Part shown: one piece after another, positions 16,279-25,021 of the stretch
How positions within the stretch are numbered: the first letter of the stretch is position 1
Layout: each line of letters begins with the position of its first letter
Assembly: GCA_017403145.1 (NCBI GenBank)
Contig: JAFQOO010000010.1
Span: 1-64,000 of the forward strand
DNA: 64,000 nucleotides
From: Clostridia bacterium
GTDB taxonomy: Bacteria; Bacillota; Clostridia; Christensenellales; DTU072
Reading direction: 5' to 3'
Program-made: the position numbers and the translations under genes
The notes under the pieces: generated by a model
Database searches by the model: none
What the model was told of the DNA's origin: nothing
The model's input: the letters and a program-made list of their open reading frames with translations, nothing else

Positions 16279-17276
16279 CTCAACAAGAACTCGAATTGAT
16301 TTCGGCATATATAGACGACCTCTCGAACGGGGAAATAAATAAACCTTTTACATCTAAAGAAGGCTTTTGCTTGAGCGCAAAAAAAATAATTGACGAGTTG
16401 GATAATTTGCGTAAGGAAATGATACTTTCTCGTTCCCATTCTATCGAGGGATATTCCCGAGTGCAACAAGAAATAGCAAACGTTACCCACGACCTCAAAA
16501 CTCCTCTTGCGGTTATAACGGGTGCGGTAGAATGTTTGGAAGACGGGATAGACGACAAAAATTACGTGGAAGTTATTAAAAACAAAACTGCTGAAATGAA
16601 CAATATCGTGCTACGAATCATTAGTAGTTCACGCAGTTTTGTAGAAAAATCAAAGAACGAAAAAAAGGTAATGGATTGTAGAGATTTATTCCCTGCTGTT
16701 CTAGAAAAATATCGCTATCTTATTGAAGGAAAGAAAATCAAGTATATTGTCAAAAAGGCTCCTAAGGTTCTTGTTTCGGTTGCCGAGAACGAGATTATTT
16801 CGGTTATAGACAATCTTCTTACAAACGCAACCAACTACACTCAAAGCGGTAAAATAAAAGTGGGCTTTATAAAAAATAGAAAGTGGCTCACGCTCTTTGT
16901 AAAGGATACGGGAAAAGGTATTAGCAAAGAGGATATTCCGCACGTATTCGACCGTTTTTACTCGGGAGATAAGGCCCGACAAGAAGGTGGTACCGGTATA
17001 GGGTTAAATTACGTAAAATGCGTTATAGAAGAGCACGGTGGCTTTGTACAAGTAAACAGCAAGGAAGGTAATGGAAGCACCTTTAGCATAATGTTACCGC
17101 GTGCAGAAACAAAGAACCACAGAGTCTTTAACGAGGATAAACGAAAGTGCCTAGAAGCTTCGTTAAGATTGTTCTTGTTCCCTTTCTTTTTGCCATACGA
17201 TTTGGGTAGAGCAATATATTACGGAGTGCGCGACGCAAAAAACAAAATCAACTACGTTATTGACGGAAAGGAATAG
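16266..17276 (+). CDS. Sensor histidine kinase without an N-terminal membrane sensor
   Basis: 336 aa. The dimerisation box VTHDLKTPLAVI carries the phosphoacceptor His75. The N box is IDNLLTNATNYT, the G1 box VKDTGKGIS and the G2 box GGTGIGLNYV. There is no transmembrane helix or recognised input domain before the H box, only about 60 residues. A hydrophobic segment, RLFLFPFFLPYDLGRAIYY, follows the ATPase domain near residue 305 and could dock it to the membrane. Start is taken as the ATG at 16266 rather than the TTG at 16248. The stop codon lies in the terminator loop. Confidence 0.9.
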   Translation: MAKLTQQELELISAYIDDLSNGEINKPFTSKEGFCLSAKKIIDELDNLRKEMILSRSHSIEGYSRVQQEIANVTHDLKTPLAVITGAVECLEDGIDDKNYVEVIKNKTAEMNNIVLRIISSSRSFVEKSKNEKKVMDCRDLFPAVLEKYRYLIEGKKIKYIVKKAPKVLVSVAENEIISVIDNLLTNATNYTQSGKIKVGFIKNRKWLTLFVKDTGKGISKEDIPHVFDRFYSGDKARQEGGTGIGLNYVKCVIEEHGGFVQVNSKEGNGSTFSIMLPRAETKNHRVFNEDKRKCLEASLRLFLFPFFLPYDLGRAIYYGVRDAKNKINYVIDGKE

Positions 17277-17296
17277 TCCTTTCCGTTTATTTTTGG
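17263..17296 (+). terminator. Rho-independent terminator overlapping the kinase stop
   Basis: ACGGAAAGGA (17263-17272) pairs with TCCTTTCCGT (17277-17286). The TAG stop is in the four-base loop, and TTATTTTTGG follows. Confidence 0.8.
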
Positions 17297-17298
17297 TC

Positions 17299-17327
17299 TT
17301 GAACATTTTATATACCTATGCTATAAT
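17299..17327 (+). promoter_or_regulatory. Promoter of the GH3 gene
   Basis: TTGAAC (17299-17304), 17-bp spacer, TATAAT (17322-17327). The ATG at 17358 has a TTAGGAG site, so this mRNA is leadered, in contrast to the preceding operon. Confidence 0.75.
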
Positions 17328-17357
17328 TATCTTTAGTAATTTATTAGGAGTATTATA

Positions 17358-19796
17358 ATGTCTCTAATTAGTAAAATCATAGGAAAACTTGCACCACTTA
17401 TTTCCGGTTCTCTTTCCCAAGAAGAACTTCGCTCCGACGTTGTTCACGGAGACCCTTTTGAAAACACCCCGGAACTTACAAGAAAAATCGCATCTAGCGG
17501 TATGGTACTACTAAAAAACGATAACGTATTACCCCTCCGCGACGAGAGTTTTGCTCTCTTTGGCAGAACCGCAATAGATACCTTCTTCGTTGGCTATGGT
17601 TCGGGCGGAGACGTTCGCGCTCCCTACCGCGTATCTATCCTAAAAGGTATTTTGGATAATGGTAATTTGAACGTAGATAGCGAACTCGTAAAAGTGTACG
17701 AACAATGGTGCGAAAAAAATCCCACCGATAATGGTTTTTGGGGACATTGGCCTTGGAGATACCCCGAAATGCCTCTTACCGACGATATAGTAAAATCGGC
17801 AAAGGAAAAATCCGATAAGGCTGTCGTCGTTATTGGTAGAGCGGCAGGTGAAGACCGAGAGAATAAGTTAGAAAAAGGTAGCTTCTTCCTCCACAACGAA
17901 GAAATAGATATGCTAGATAAAATTACTGCCAGCTTCGACAACGTTATCGTACTTATGAATATAGGTAACGTTATAGATTTCTCGTGGATGGAAAAATATG
18001 GCGATAAGATTAAAGCACTACTAATCACTTGGCAAGGTGGTATGGAAACGGGTAACGCAGTTGCAGACGTTCTTTCCGGCAAAGCGTCGCCCGATGGTAG
18101 ATTACCTATGACTATTGCCAGAACTTATGAAGATTATCCCGGTGCTAAAGACTTTGGCGATAGAGATGCAAACTTCTACACCGAAGATATCTACGTAGGA
18201 TATCGCTATTTTGAAACCTTTAACCAAGATGCAGTACTATATCCTTTCGGCTATGGACTAGGATATGGCAAGTTCAACAAAAATAACGTTGTAGTAGAAG
18301 ATAATAAGGATAGCTTCAAGGTCCAAGTCGAAGTGGAAAACGTAGGTTCTATTCCCGCTCGCTATACCATCCAAATTTATGCAAGTGCTCCACAAGGAAA
18401 GCTCGGTAAACCCGCCAAAGTGCTAGTAGGTTTCGGCAAGACCGCCCTACTCAACGCCGGCGAAAAAGAGGTTTTGGAAATAGTTGTCCCCCTCTCCGCA
18501 CTTTCTTCTTACGACGATATTGGCGCTGTAAAGAAATCTTGTTACCTTCTTGAAAAGGGAGAATATACTTTGTTCCTCGGCACCTCTGTTCGCGACACAC
18601 AAAAGATATACTCCTTTGTATATGATGAAGACGTTATCCTAGAAGAACTAACCGAAGCAGGTAGCCCGCAAATCGGTTTTGAAAGAATCAAGCCCGCTGT
18701 TAACGAGGATAAGATTGTTGCTATAAAAGAACAAGTCCCCACAAGAAGCTATAGCCTAAAACAAAGAATTCTTGATAATCTTCCCTCATCCGAACCCGCA
18801 TATACAGGCGACAAAGGATACAAACTAATCGACGTTAAGAATGGTAAGGTAAGTCTTGACGAATTTGTTGCACAGCTAAGCAACAAGGAACTAGAAGCAA
18901 TCTCGCGTGGCGACTATACAATGCACTCCAAGCTTGGTGCCCCCGGCAATGCAGGAGCTATGGCAGGCGTGCTACAAAGCTTGCGCGACAAGGGTGTACC
19001 TGCTGTTATAACTAGTGATGGACCAAGCGGTTTACGTTTGAATGCTGTTTGCACTTTGATGCCTATTGGCACTCTACTTTCTTCTACTTGGGATACCAAA
19101 CTCGTAGAAAGCTTATACGAAGTAATAGGCAAAGAAATGTTAGAGCGTGGTTCCGACATCCTACTTGGACCGGGAATGAACATCCATCGTAACCCACTAT
19201 GCGGAAGAAACTTCGAGTACTATAGCGAAGACCCCGTTCTTACCGGAAAGATGGCTTGCGCATTCGTGAACGGTATACAATCAAATGGGGCTTCTGCTTG
19301 TCCCAAGCACTTTGCTTGCAACAACCAAGAAACCAATCGTAACCATAACGATAGTCGTTTGAGCGAAAGAGCGCTACGCGAAATTTACCTAAAGGGCTTC
19401 GAAATTTGCGTAAAGGAATCTGCACCTAAAACCATAATGACTTCATACAATAAAATAAACGGAGTATGGGGACATTATAACTACGATTTATGCACCACCA
19501 TTCTTCGCGGAGAATGGGGCTTTAACGGTTTGGTTATGACCGATTGGTGGATGCAAAAATCGGTTTCTCAAGAGTTCCCGAATATTTGCGACCAAGCATA
19601 CCGCGTAAGAGCTCAAGTCGACGTATTGATGCCCGGTGGCGGACGTTTACCCTTTGCTCCCAAACGTCCCGATGGCACGCTACTACGTTCTCTTGGCAAA
19701 AACGAGGGTATCACCCGCGGTGAACTACTACGTACTGCAAAAACCGTTCTTAAGCTCGCGCTCGGTTCCCCCGCACTAAATAGGATGCAAAAGTAA
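17358..19796 (+). CDS. GH3 beta-glycosidase with permuted domain order (cytoplasmic)
   Basis: 812-aa family 3 glycoside hydrolase in which the usual order is reversed. The alpha/beta sandwich comes first (about 30-270, SSGMVLLKNDNVLPL), then an FnIII-like domain (about 300-430), then the TIM barrel (about 500-812). The catalytic nucleophile is Asp729 in GLVMTDWW; KHFACNNQE and FEYYSEDP are substrate-pocket motifs. This order is known in some clostridial and ruminococcal beta-glucosidases. No signal peptide. Substrate may be a beta-glucoside or beta-xyloside and cannot be set from the sequence alone. Stands alone behind its own promoter. Confidence 0.9.
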   Translation: MSLISKIIGKLAPLISGSLSQEELRSDVVHGDPFENTPELTRKIASSGMVLLKNDNVLPLRDESFALFGRTAIDTFFVGYGSGGDVRAPYRVSILKGILDNGNLNVDSELVKVYEQWCEKNPTDNGFWGHWPWRYPEMPLTDDIVKSAKEKSDKAVVVIGRAAGEDRENKLEKGSFFLHNEEIDMLDKITASFDNVIVLMNIGNVIDFSWMEKYGDKIKALLITWQGGMETGNAVADVLSGKASPDGRLPMTIARTYEDYPGAKDFGDRDANFYTEDIYVGYRYFETFNQDAVLYPFGYGLGYGKFNKNNVVVEDNKDSFKVQVEVENVGSIPARYTIQIYASAPQGKLGKPAKVLVGFGKTALLNAGEKEVLEIVVPLSALSSYDDIGAVKKSCYLLEKGEYTLFLGTSVRDTQKIYSFVYDEDVILEELTEAGSPQIGFERIKPAVNEDKIVAIKEQVPTRSYSLKQRILDNLPSSEPAYTGDKGYKLIDVKNGKVSLDEFVAQLSNKELEAISRGDYTMHSKLGAPGNAGAMAGVLQSLRDKGVPAVITSDGPSGLRLNAVCTLMPIGTLLSSTWDTKLVESLYEVIGKEMLERGSDILLGPGMNIHRNPLCGRNFEYYSEDPVLTGKMACAFVNGIQSNGASACPKHFACNNQETNRNHNDSRLSERALREIYLKGFEICVKESAPKTIMTSYNKINGVWGHYNYDLCTTILRGEWGFNGLVMTDWWMQKSVSQEFPNICDQAYRVRAQVDVLMPGGGRLPFAPKRPDGTLLRSLGKNEGITRGELLRTAKTVLKLALGSPALNRMQK

Positions 19797-19860
19797 CGCT
19801 TGTAATATCATTTCAAAAGTAAAGTATTATAATTAAATCATTTGGAGTTATAATATTTAT

Positions 19861-21234
19861 ATGGAAAAAGTAAAAGGTAACGTAATAAAAGACTATACGA
19901 AAGGGAATTTGCCAAAGCAAATTCTCCTTTTTTCTATACCTTTTATGATTTCTAACGCTCTACAAGTACTCTTTTCCATAGTGGATATGATAGTCGTTGG
20001 CAAGGCGGTAGGTCCAAGCGGATTGAGCGCTGTTTCCACAGCAAGCCACATAGTTACTTTTATGACTATGATATGCCTTGGCTTTTCAACGGGTGGTCAG
20101 GTATATATTGCCCAACTAATAGGCGCCGATAAAAAAGAAGACTTGAACAAAGCTATAGGCACCCTTTTTACTTTCACTATTATTCTTGCGGTTATTATGA
20201 CTGCAATCGGACTAAGCTTTGCTACTCCTATTTTAAAGCTGATGAAAACACCCACCGAGGCTTTCGACGATGCAGTCAAATATCTTCTTATATGTTCGGG
20301 CGGAGTGTTTTTTACTTTTGGGTATAACTGCATAAGCGCGATATTACGCGGAATGGGAAATAGCACCCAACCCTTCGTATATATAGTTATCGCAGCGGTA
20401 GTCAACGTCGTTCTGGATATTGTTTTTGTCTCCGTTCTCGGTATGGGCGTTGCCGGTGCCGCTTGGGCGACCATTATAGGACAAGGTATATCCTTTATTA
20501 CTTCCATAATATATCTATTTATAAAAAGAAAGGCGTTTGGCTTTGATTTTAAGCCTAAATCGTTTATTCCTTCTAAAAATTCCGCAAAAATTCTTATAAA
20601 ACTAGGTATACCTTTTTCTTTACGTAGCGGTGCTGTTAACGTATCTATGCTTTTCGTAACCAGCCTTGTAAACGGACTCGGGCTTGCAGCAAGTGCTGTT
20701 TTCGGCGTGGGACTAAAAGTCGACGATATGGTTAGAAAAATTTCCATAGGTGTAAACTACTCGGTATCCACTTTCGTTGGACAAAACTTTGCGGGAAAAG
20801 AACTAGACCGCACAAAAAAATCGGTGTATTGGGGCTGGCTTTATAGCCTTTTGATATATCTGGTCTTCCTCGTTGTTTATCTTGTCGACGTCGAAGGTCT
20901 GTTCAAATTGTTTACTAGCGATGCCGAAGTGCTTTCTCTTGCGCCCACCTTTGTAAAAGCTATTATCGTGAGCTTCCCTGCTATGATAATAATGCGTGGC
21001 ACAAACGGATTTATACAAGGTATAGGCAACTCCAACTTGAGTATGATTTTCTCGCTACTCGATGGTTTTATTCTTAGAGTGGGCTTATCCTATCTTTTAG
21101 GTAACCTACTGGGAATGGGGCTTTTCGGTTTATTCCTCGGCTATGGACTCGCAGCTTATGGTACCGCTATCCCCGGTATGATATATTTCTTTTTCGGTAA
21201 ATGGAAAAATGCTCGTTTTTTAGATAATCTATAG
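19861..21234 (+). CDS. MATE-family multidrug/Na+ efflux transporter
   Basis: 457-aa twelve-helix MatE protein, cation-coupled exporter of drugs or metabolites in the plasma membrane. The N-terminal IPFMISNALQVLFSIVDMIVVGKAVG and internal SNxxQ-type segments are family hallmarks, and the two halves are homologous (second half from about residue 240). Two TATAAT-like boxes (19828 and 19849) precede it, with a TTTGGAG 13 bases from the ATG, an unusually long gap. Which promoter is used is unclear. Exported substrate is unknown. Confidence 0.88.
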   Translation: MEKVKGNVIKDYTKGNLPKQILLFSIPFMISNALQVLFSIVDMIVVGKAVGPSGLSAVSTASHIVTFMTMICLGFSTGGQVYIAQLIGADKKEDLNKAIGTLFTFTIILAVIMTAIGLSFATPILKLMKTPTEAFDDAVKYLLICSGGVFFTFGYNCISAILRGMGNSTQPFVYIVIAAVVNVVLDIVFVSVLGMGVAGAAWATIIGQGISFITSIIYLFIKRKAFGFDFKPKSFIPSKNSAKILIKLGIPFSLRSGAVNVSMLFVTSLVNGLGLAASAVFGVGLKVDDMVRKISIGVNYSVSTFVGQNFAGKELDRTKKSVYWGWLYSLLIYLVFLVVYLVDVEGLFKLFTSDAEVLSLAPTFVKAIIVSFPAMIIMRGTNGFIQGIGNSNLSMIFSLLDGFILRVGLSYLLGNLLGMGLFGLFLGYGLAAYGTAIPGMIYFFFGKWKNARFLDNL

Positions 21235-21268
21235 AATTATTTTTAGGTTTTTGGCAACAATTTATTTT

Positions 21269-22708
21269 ATGATTGTGCTTGAAACCGAAATTAAAAAAAT
21301 CAAAAAAGCCCTCAACTACTCCACCGACCTAGTCGAAAGGCGCCTTTCGGTTGAAAATAGAAAGGTGGCTTTATTATATCTTGACGGTATGATAGACGTA
21401 AAAACCATCGACCTCGGCATAGTGGAGCCCATTATTCGCAACGGGGCACTTATTAAAGAAGATATAACCGCACTTGACGGAGTGGTAGAAACAAGCGAGA
21501 AGCTGGAGTTCTTTTCCAGCAGAAAAGATGCTTTGGAAAAATTATTAACAGGCGGTAGCCTTATTCTATTTGATAACGCAAAGGGCTATGCGGTATGCTC
21601 GGCGCAGGGGTTTATGTCACGCCCCATTATGGAGCCCCCCGTATCTAGCGTTATAAAAGGGCCTCGTGAAGGCTTTACCGAGAGTTTTAAAACCAATATC
21701 ACTTTAATAAGACGACGTTTTCCTAACGGAAACCTTGTATTCAAATCATTTACTGTGGGCAGATACTCCAAAACCCACCTTGAGCTTTGCTATATAAAAG
21801 GTATTGCAAACCGCAAAGTCGTAAACGAAATCGAACGAAAGTTAAAGAAAATCGATATCGACGGCATCATTGACGCCTCGTATATTGCAAAGCTCCTTGA
21901 AGACCGCAAATATTCCATATTTAAACAAACGGGTTCCACCGAAAAACCCGATATTTTAGCAAGCAAGCTCCTTGATGGTAGAGTGGCAATAATCGTCGAT
22001 GGTTCGCCAACCGTTCTCACTCTACCCTTTATGATAATAGAGGATTTTTACGATAGCGAAGACTTTTATCGCAGACCCATACGCACCTCGGTAATAAGAG
22101 TTATGCGTCTGTTAGGTGTGTTTTTTGCCATTTTCCTACCGGGAATGTTCGTCGCATTCCAATCCCACCAATACCAACTGCTTCCCTTGAAGCTTCTTGT
22201 AACCATAATAAATAGCACTACCGGTATCCCTTTTAGCCCCGTTACCGAAATGCTTATTGCCCTAGTTCTTTTCGAAGTGCTGGGAGAGGCAAGCGTACGT
22301 ATGCCAAGATTTCTAGGTATGGCAATGAGTGTCGTTGGCGGTATTATTCTCGGTGAAACAGCGGTTAACGCGGGACTGCTATCCTCCCTTACCGTTCTTA
22401 TAACCGCACTTTCCAGCATAGGTCTATACGCCATTCCCGACGAGGTAGGTACTTTTAGTATTATTCGCCTTATACTCGTATTCGTTGGAGCAAGCCTCGG
22501 AACGTATGGCATTTTGATAGTTTCTATCGTGATTTGCGTATACGTTGCTTGTATGGAAAGTTATGGCGTACCCTATCTAGCCCCCTTCGCTCCACTCGTT
22601 CCTAAAGACCTAAAAAATAGTATTATTAAACTTTCAATGGTAGATTTACCCGAACGAACCTCGTCTATGGGACTAAAAAATAAGATTAGATTGAAATATG
22701 GAAAATAG
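21269..22708 (+). CDS. Spore germination protein, GerA (A-subunit) family
   Basis: Membrane subunit of a germinant receptor, expected in the spore inner membrane. The 479-aa protein has a long hydrophilic N-terminal domain (about 1-240) and a C-terminal membrane domain with several helices. The family blocks EVLGEASVRMPRFLG, PDEVGTFSIIR and the end YLAPFAPL are visible. Start is uncertain: ATG 21269 is preferred, and an upstream TTG at 21251 and a GTG at 21275 are alternatives. It overlaps the B subunit by 11 bases. Its presence shows that the organism, or its recent ancestors, form endospores. Confidence 0.9.
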   Translation: MIVLETEIKKIKKALNYSTDLVERRLSVENRKVALLYLDGMIDVKTIDLGIVEPIIRNGALIKEDITALDGVVETSEKLEFFSSRKDALEKLLTGGSLILFDNAKGYAVCSAQGFMSRPIMEPPVSSVIKGPREGFTESFKTNITLIRRRFPNGNLVFKSFTVGRYSKTHLELCYIKGIANRKVVNEIERKLKKIDIDGIIDASYIAKLLEDRKYSIFKQTGSTEKPDILASKLLDGRVAIIVDGSPTVLTLPFMIIEDFYDSEDFYRRPIRTSVIRVMRLLGVFFAIFLPGMFVAFQSHQYQLLPLKLLVTIINSTTGIPFSPVTEMLIALVLFEVLGEASVRMPRFLGMAMSVVGGIILGETAVNAGLLSSLTVLITALSSIGLYAIPDEVGTFSIIRLILVFVGASLGTYGILIVSIVICVYVACMESYGVPYLAPFAPLVPKDLKNSIIKLSMVDLPERTSSMGLKNKIRLKYGK

Positions 22709-23810
22709 TTATATAACCAAAAGGCAGTACGCGCTACTCGTATTTTTTATACCTTTCGTATTCAAGTTTTCCGTTCTTCCCAGCGTTCTTTCGCTTGATG
22801 CGGGAAGGGATATTTGGATAACTATGCTACTTATTATGCTTACCGAGCTTACCCAGCTCGCAGTCGTTGTAAAAATAGACTCTATGGGAGGACTCGAAGC
22901 ACTTCGCGACAAATATGGCAATATCGTATATTATGCACTTACGGTTCCCATAATGCTTACTATAGTTATCAAAGCTTCGGTTTATACCTCGGAAACCACC
23001 TCTTACGCAAACAGCTATTTATTCTATAATATTACCACTCGCGGAGTTGGTATTGTGGTAATAATAGTTGCTTCCTATATAGCCATAAAAGGGGCAAAGG
23101 GGCTGGGAAGACTAGTTGAACAAATCACTTGGCTTATCCCCGTTGCTATAGTAATCGGACTGCTTTTTGGTAAGCTAAAGTTAAAGCCCGATAACGTTCT
23201 TCCCATAGGCGCAAAAGGTATAGTACCTATTGCAAATTCTTTTGATAACGTACTATTTTGGGTGTTAGATTTTTCCCCAATGCTTTTCTTAAAAACAATA
23301 GAAGACGTTTCCCTTGTAAAACGCAAGCGCTCCCGTTTCCCCTGGCTACCCGTTCTTTCCGTTGCATCCGCTATTTTTATGGTAGTACTCTATCTGCTTT
23401 ACGTAATGAACTATGGTCAAGCGGGGCACGTTGTAAACACCGCATTTTCTTCACTAGGTGCATTCAACGTTGTTAATACCGAAATAGGTTCTATCGATTG
23501 GCCTGCAATTACCCTTTGGCTTTCGGTTGCTATAATTTCCCTTTCCCTAAAACTATTTGGTGCAGGCAAGGTAATTGCTAGTGCAAAGGTCAAATTCCCA
23601 CTAGCAGTTATTCTAGTTGCTATCGTAGTGGTCGTGCTTGGTCAATTTGTATTTTATAATCTTGAACGAGCATTTAGCTTTGCAACCTCGTTCGTCAAAT
23701 ATCTTGCCATAGGCATAGAATTACTAGTTCCTTTCACCGCCTATATTCTTTTAGACATAAAGGAACGTTCTTCTAAAAAGAGGGAGGAAAAAATTGAAGC
23801 GACAATATAA
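22698..23810 (+). CDS. Spore germination permease, GerB (B-subunit) family
   Basis: 370-aa integral membrane protein of the APC-type GerAB family, the likely germinant-binding subunit. About ten hydrophobic segments are visible, beginning ITKRQYALLVFFIPFVFKFSVLP. It is encoded between the A and C subunits with short overlaps on both sides (11 and 17 bases), which points to a fixed stoichiometry. Germinant specificity cannot be read from the sequence. Confidence 0.88.
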   Translation: MENSYITKRQYALLVFFIPFVFKFSVLPSVLSLDAGRDIWITMLLIMLTELTQLAVVVKIDSMGGLEALRDKYGNIVYYALTVPIMLTIVIKASVYTSETTSYANSYLFYNITTRGVGIVVIIVASYIAIKGAKGLGRLVEQITWLIPVAIVIGLLFGKLKLKPDNVLPIGAKGIVPIANSFDNVLFWVLDFSPMLFLKTIEDVSLVKRKRSRFPWLPVLSVASAIFMVVLYLLYVMNYGQAGHVVNTAFSSLGAFNVVNTEIGSIDWPAITLWLSVAIISLSLKLFGAGKVIASAKVKFPLAVILVAIVVVVLGQFVFYNLERAFSFATSFVKYLAIGIELLVPFTAYILLDIKERSSKKREEKIEATI

Positions 23811-24945
23811 GTGGATTGCCTTTTTGATATGCTTTATTTTGATGTTTGCGCTTGGCGTAGAAATAACGCCTCTTTCCGAGCGCGCCATTGTTGCAGGGCT
23901 TGGTATAGATTATGATAATGGTGTTTTTACCATATCCGCTCAAATTCTTTTGCCCTCTTCCGACGACAGCAAAACAAGCAATATAGTCGTTTCCTCCGCT
24001 AAGGGTGAAACCATAGGCGAAGCACTAGCTAAAATAAGCTCGGAAAGCAGTATGCTTGTTGCTACCAGCCATTGTAACCTAGTATTACTTGGTGAAGGCA
24101 CTCTTAATGGTAAAGCATATTCCTCTTTAGACTATATGATAAGGAACGCCTACCTTTCTGAAAACGCACTTATTCTTACAACCGAAGGTACTGCTAAGGA
24201 TATACTCAACGCGAAAACCGCATACTCCGATATGACCTCTTTTTATATCCAGCGCGAGCTTATGGTATATGGCAATTATAAGGAAGCGGTGCATCGCAAT
24301 ATAAAAGAATATCTTTCTTCATATTATACCGAAAATTCAGCAAATTGGTTAACCAAAGTTAGAAAGGTAGAAACCGAAAAACCACAAACAGGTGGTTCTA
24401 CTAGTGCGGGTTCAAGTTCGGGAAGCGGTAGCGACGACAAGGTGTACGTACTTGATTTTGCTCGTTGTGCTATTATCAAAGGGGACAACTTCGTCTTTGA
24501 CGGAAACGAAGACGTAATTAGCGGAATAAACCTGTTAACCTCCACTCTTGACAAAGGCGACGTAGTTATTAGCGACGGCGAGTATACCTATTGTTTTTAT
24601 ATTGTAAAAAGCAAAAGTAAGCTCTCCTATAAACCCGAAAATTTCACAGCAAAAGCCTCTTTAAAGGTGGATATTTTACTAAAAGAAATCGTTTCTTCCT
24701 CGAATGAAACTTTACCCTTTTCCGTTATAGACGTCGAGCCCGACTCCAAAGTAGACGGATTATTGAAAGAATATTTTAATAACGTTATAACCCGCGCATT
24801 TGAAGAATGCAAAAGCCACGAAGTTGATATCTTTGACTTATATGGTGGTTTCTATGGTAAAATGGGTAGAAAATGGATTGACTATAGTAAGAACTATCTT
24901 GAAAAATCGGTTTTGTTAGTCGATACCGAAATAACCTATTATTAA
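23794..24945 (+). CDS. Spore germination protein, Ger(x)C family, lacking the lipobox Cys
   Basis: C subunit of the germinant receptor, 383 aa. The TTG start at 23794 is supported by AGGGAGG six bases upstream. Residues 7-24 form a hydrophobic segment. Canonical GerC proteins continue with a lipobox Cys followed by WD; here the equivalent position reads FALGVEITPLSERAIVAGLGID, with no Cys. The protein should then be anchored by an uncleaved helix or secreted, not lipidated. A Ser/Gly-rich linker (TGGSTSAGSSSGSGSDDK) interrupts the middle at about residue 200. The GLGID block and C-terminal domain otherwise fit the family. Confidence 0.85.
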   Translation: MKRQYKWIAFLICFILMFALGVEITPLSERAIVAGLGIDYDNGVFTISAQILLPSSDDSKTSNIVVSSAKGETIGEALAKISSESSMLVATSHCNLVLLGEGTLNGKAYSSLDYMIRNAYLSENALILTTEGTAKDILNAKTAYSDMTSFYIQRELMVYGNYKEAVHRNIKEYLSSYYTENSANWLTKVRKVETEKPQTGGSTSAGSSSGSGSDDKVYVLDFARCAIIKGDNFVFDGNEDVISGINLLTSTLDKGDVVISDGEYTYCFYIVKSKSKLSYKPENFTAKASLKVDILLKEIVSSSNETLPFSVIDVEPDSKVDGLLKEYFNNVITRAFEECKSHEVDIFDLYGGFYGKMGRKWIDYSKNYLEKSVLLVDTEITYY

Positions 24946-24962
24946 CTCATAATTTTTTTGTA

Positions 24963-24991
24963 TTGCATTTATATTTTTTCTATGTTATACT
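24963..24991 (+). promoter_or_regulatory. Promoter of the GPH-transporter/lipoprotein operon
   Basis: TTGCAT (24963-24968), 17-bp spacer, TATACT (24986-24991), followed by TTGGAG and the ATG at 25022. Confidence 0.7.
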
Positions 24992-25021
24992 ACTAAATAG
25001 TATAATTGGAGATTTTTGCCT

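Noticed and set aside
20097..20747. 216-residue minus-strand frame inside the MATE gene
   Set aside because: Reverse shadow of a membrane-protein gene, no SD or conserved motif.
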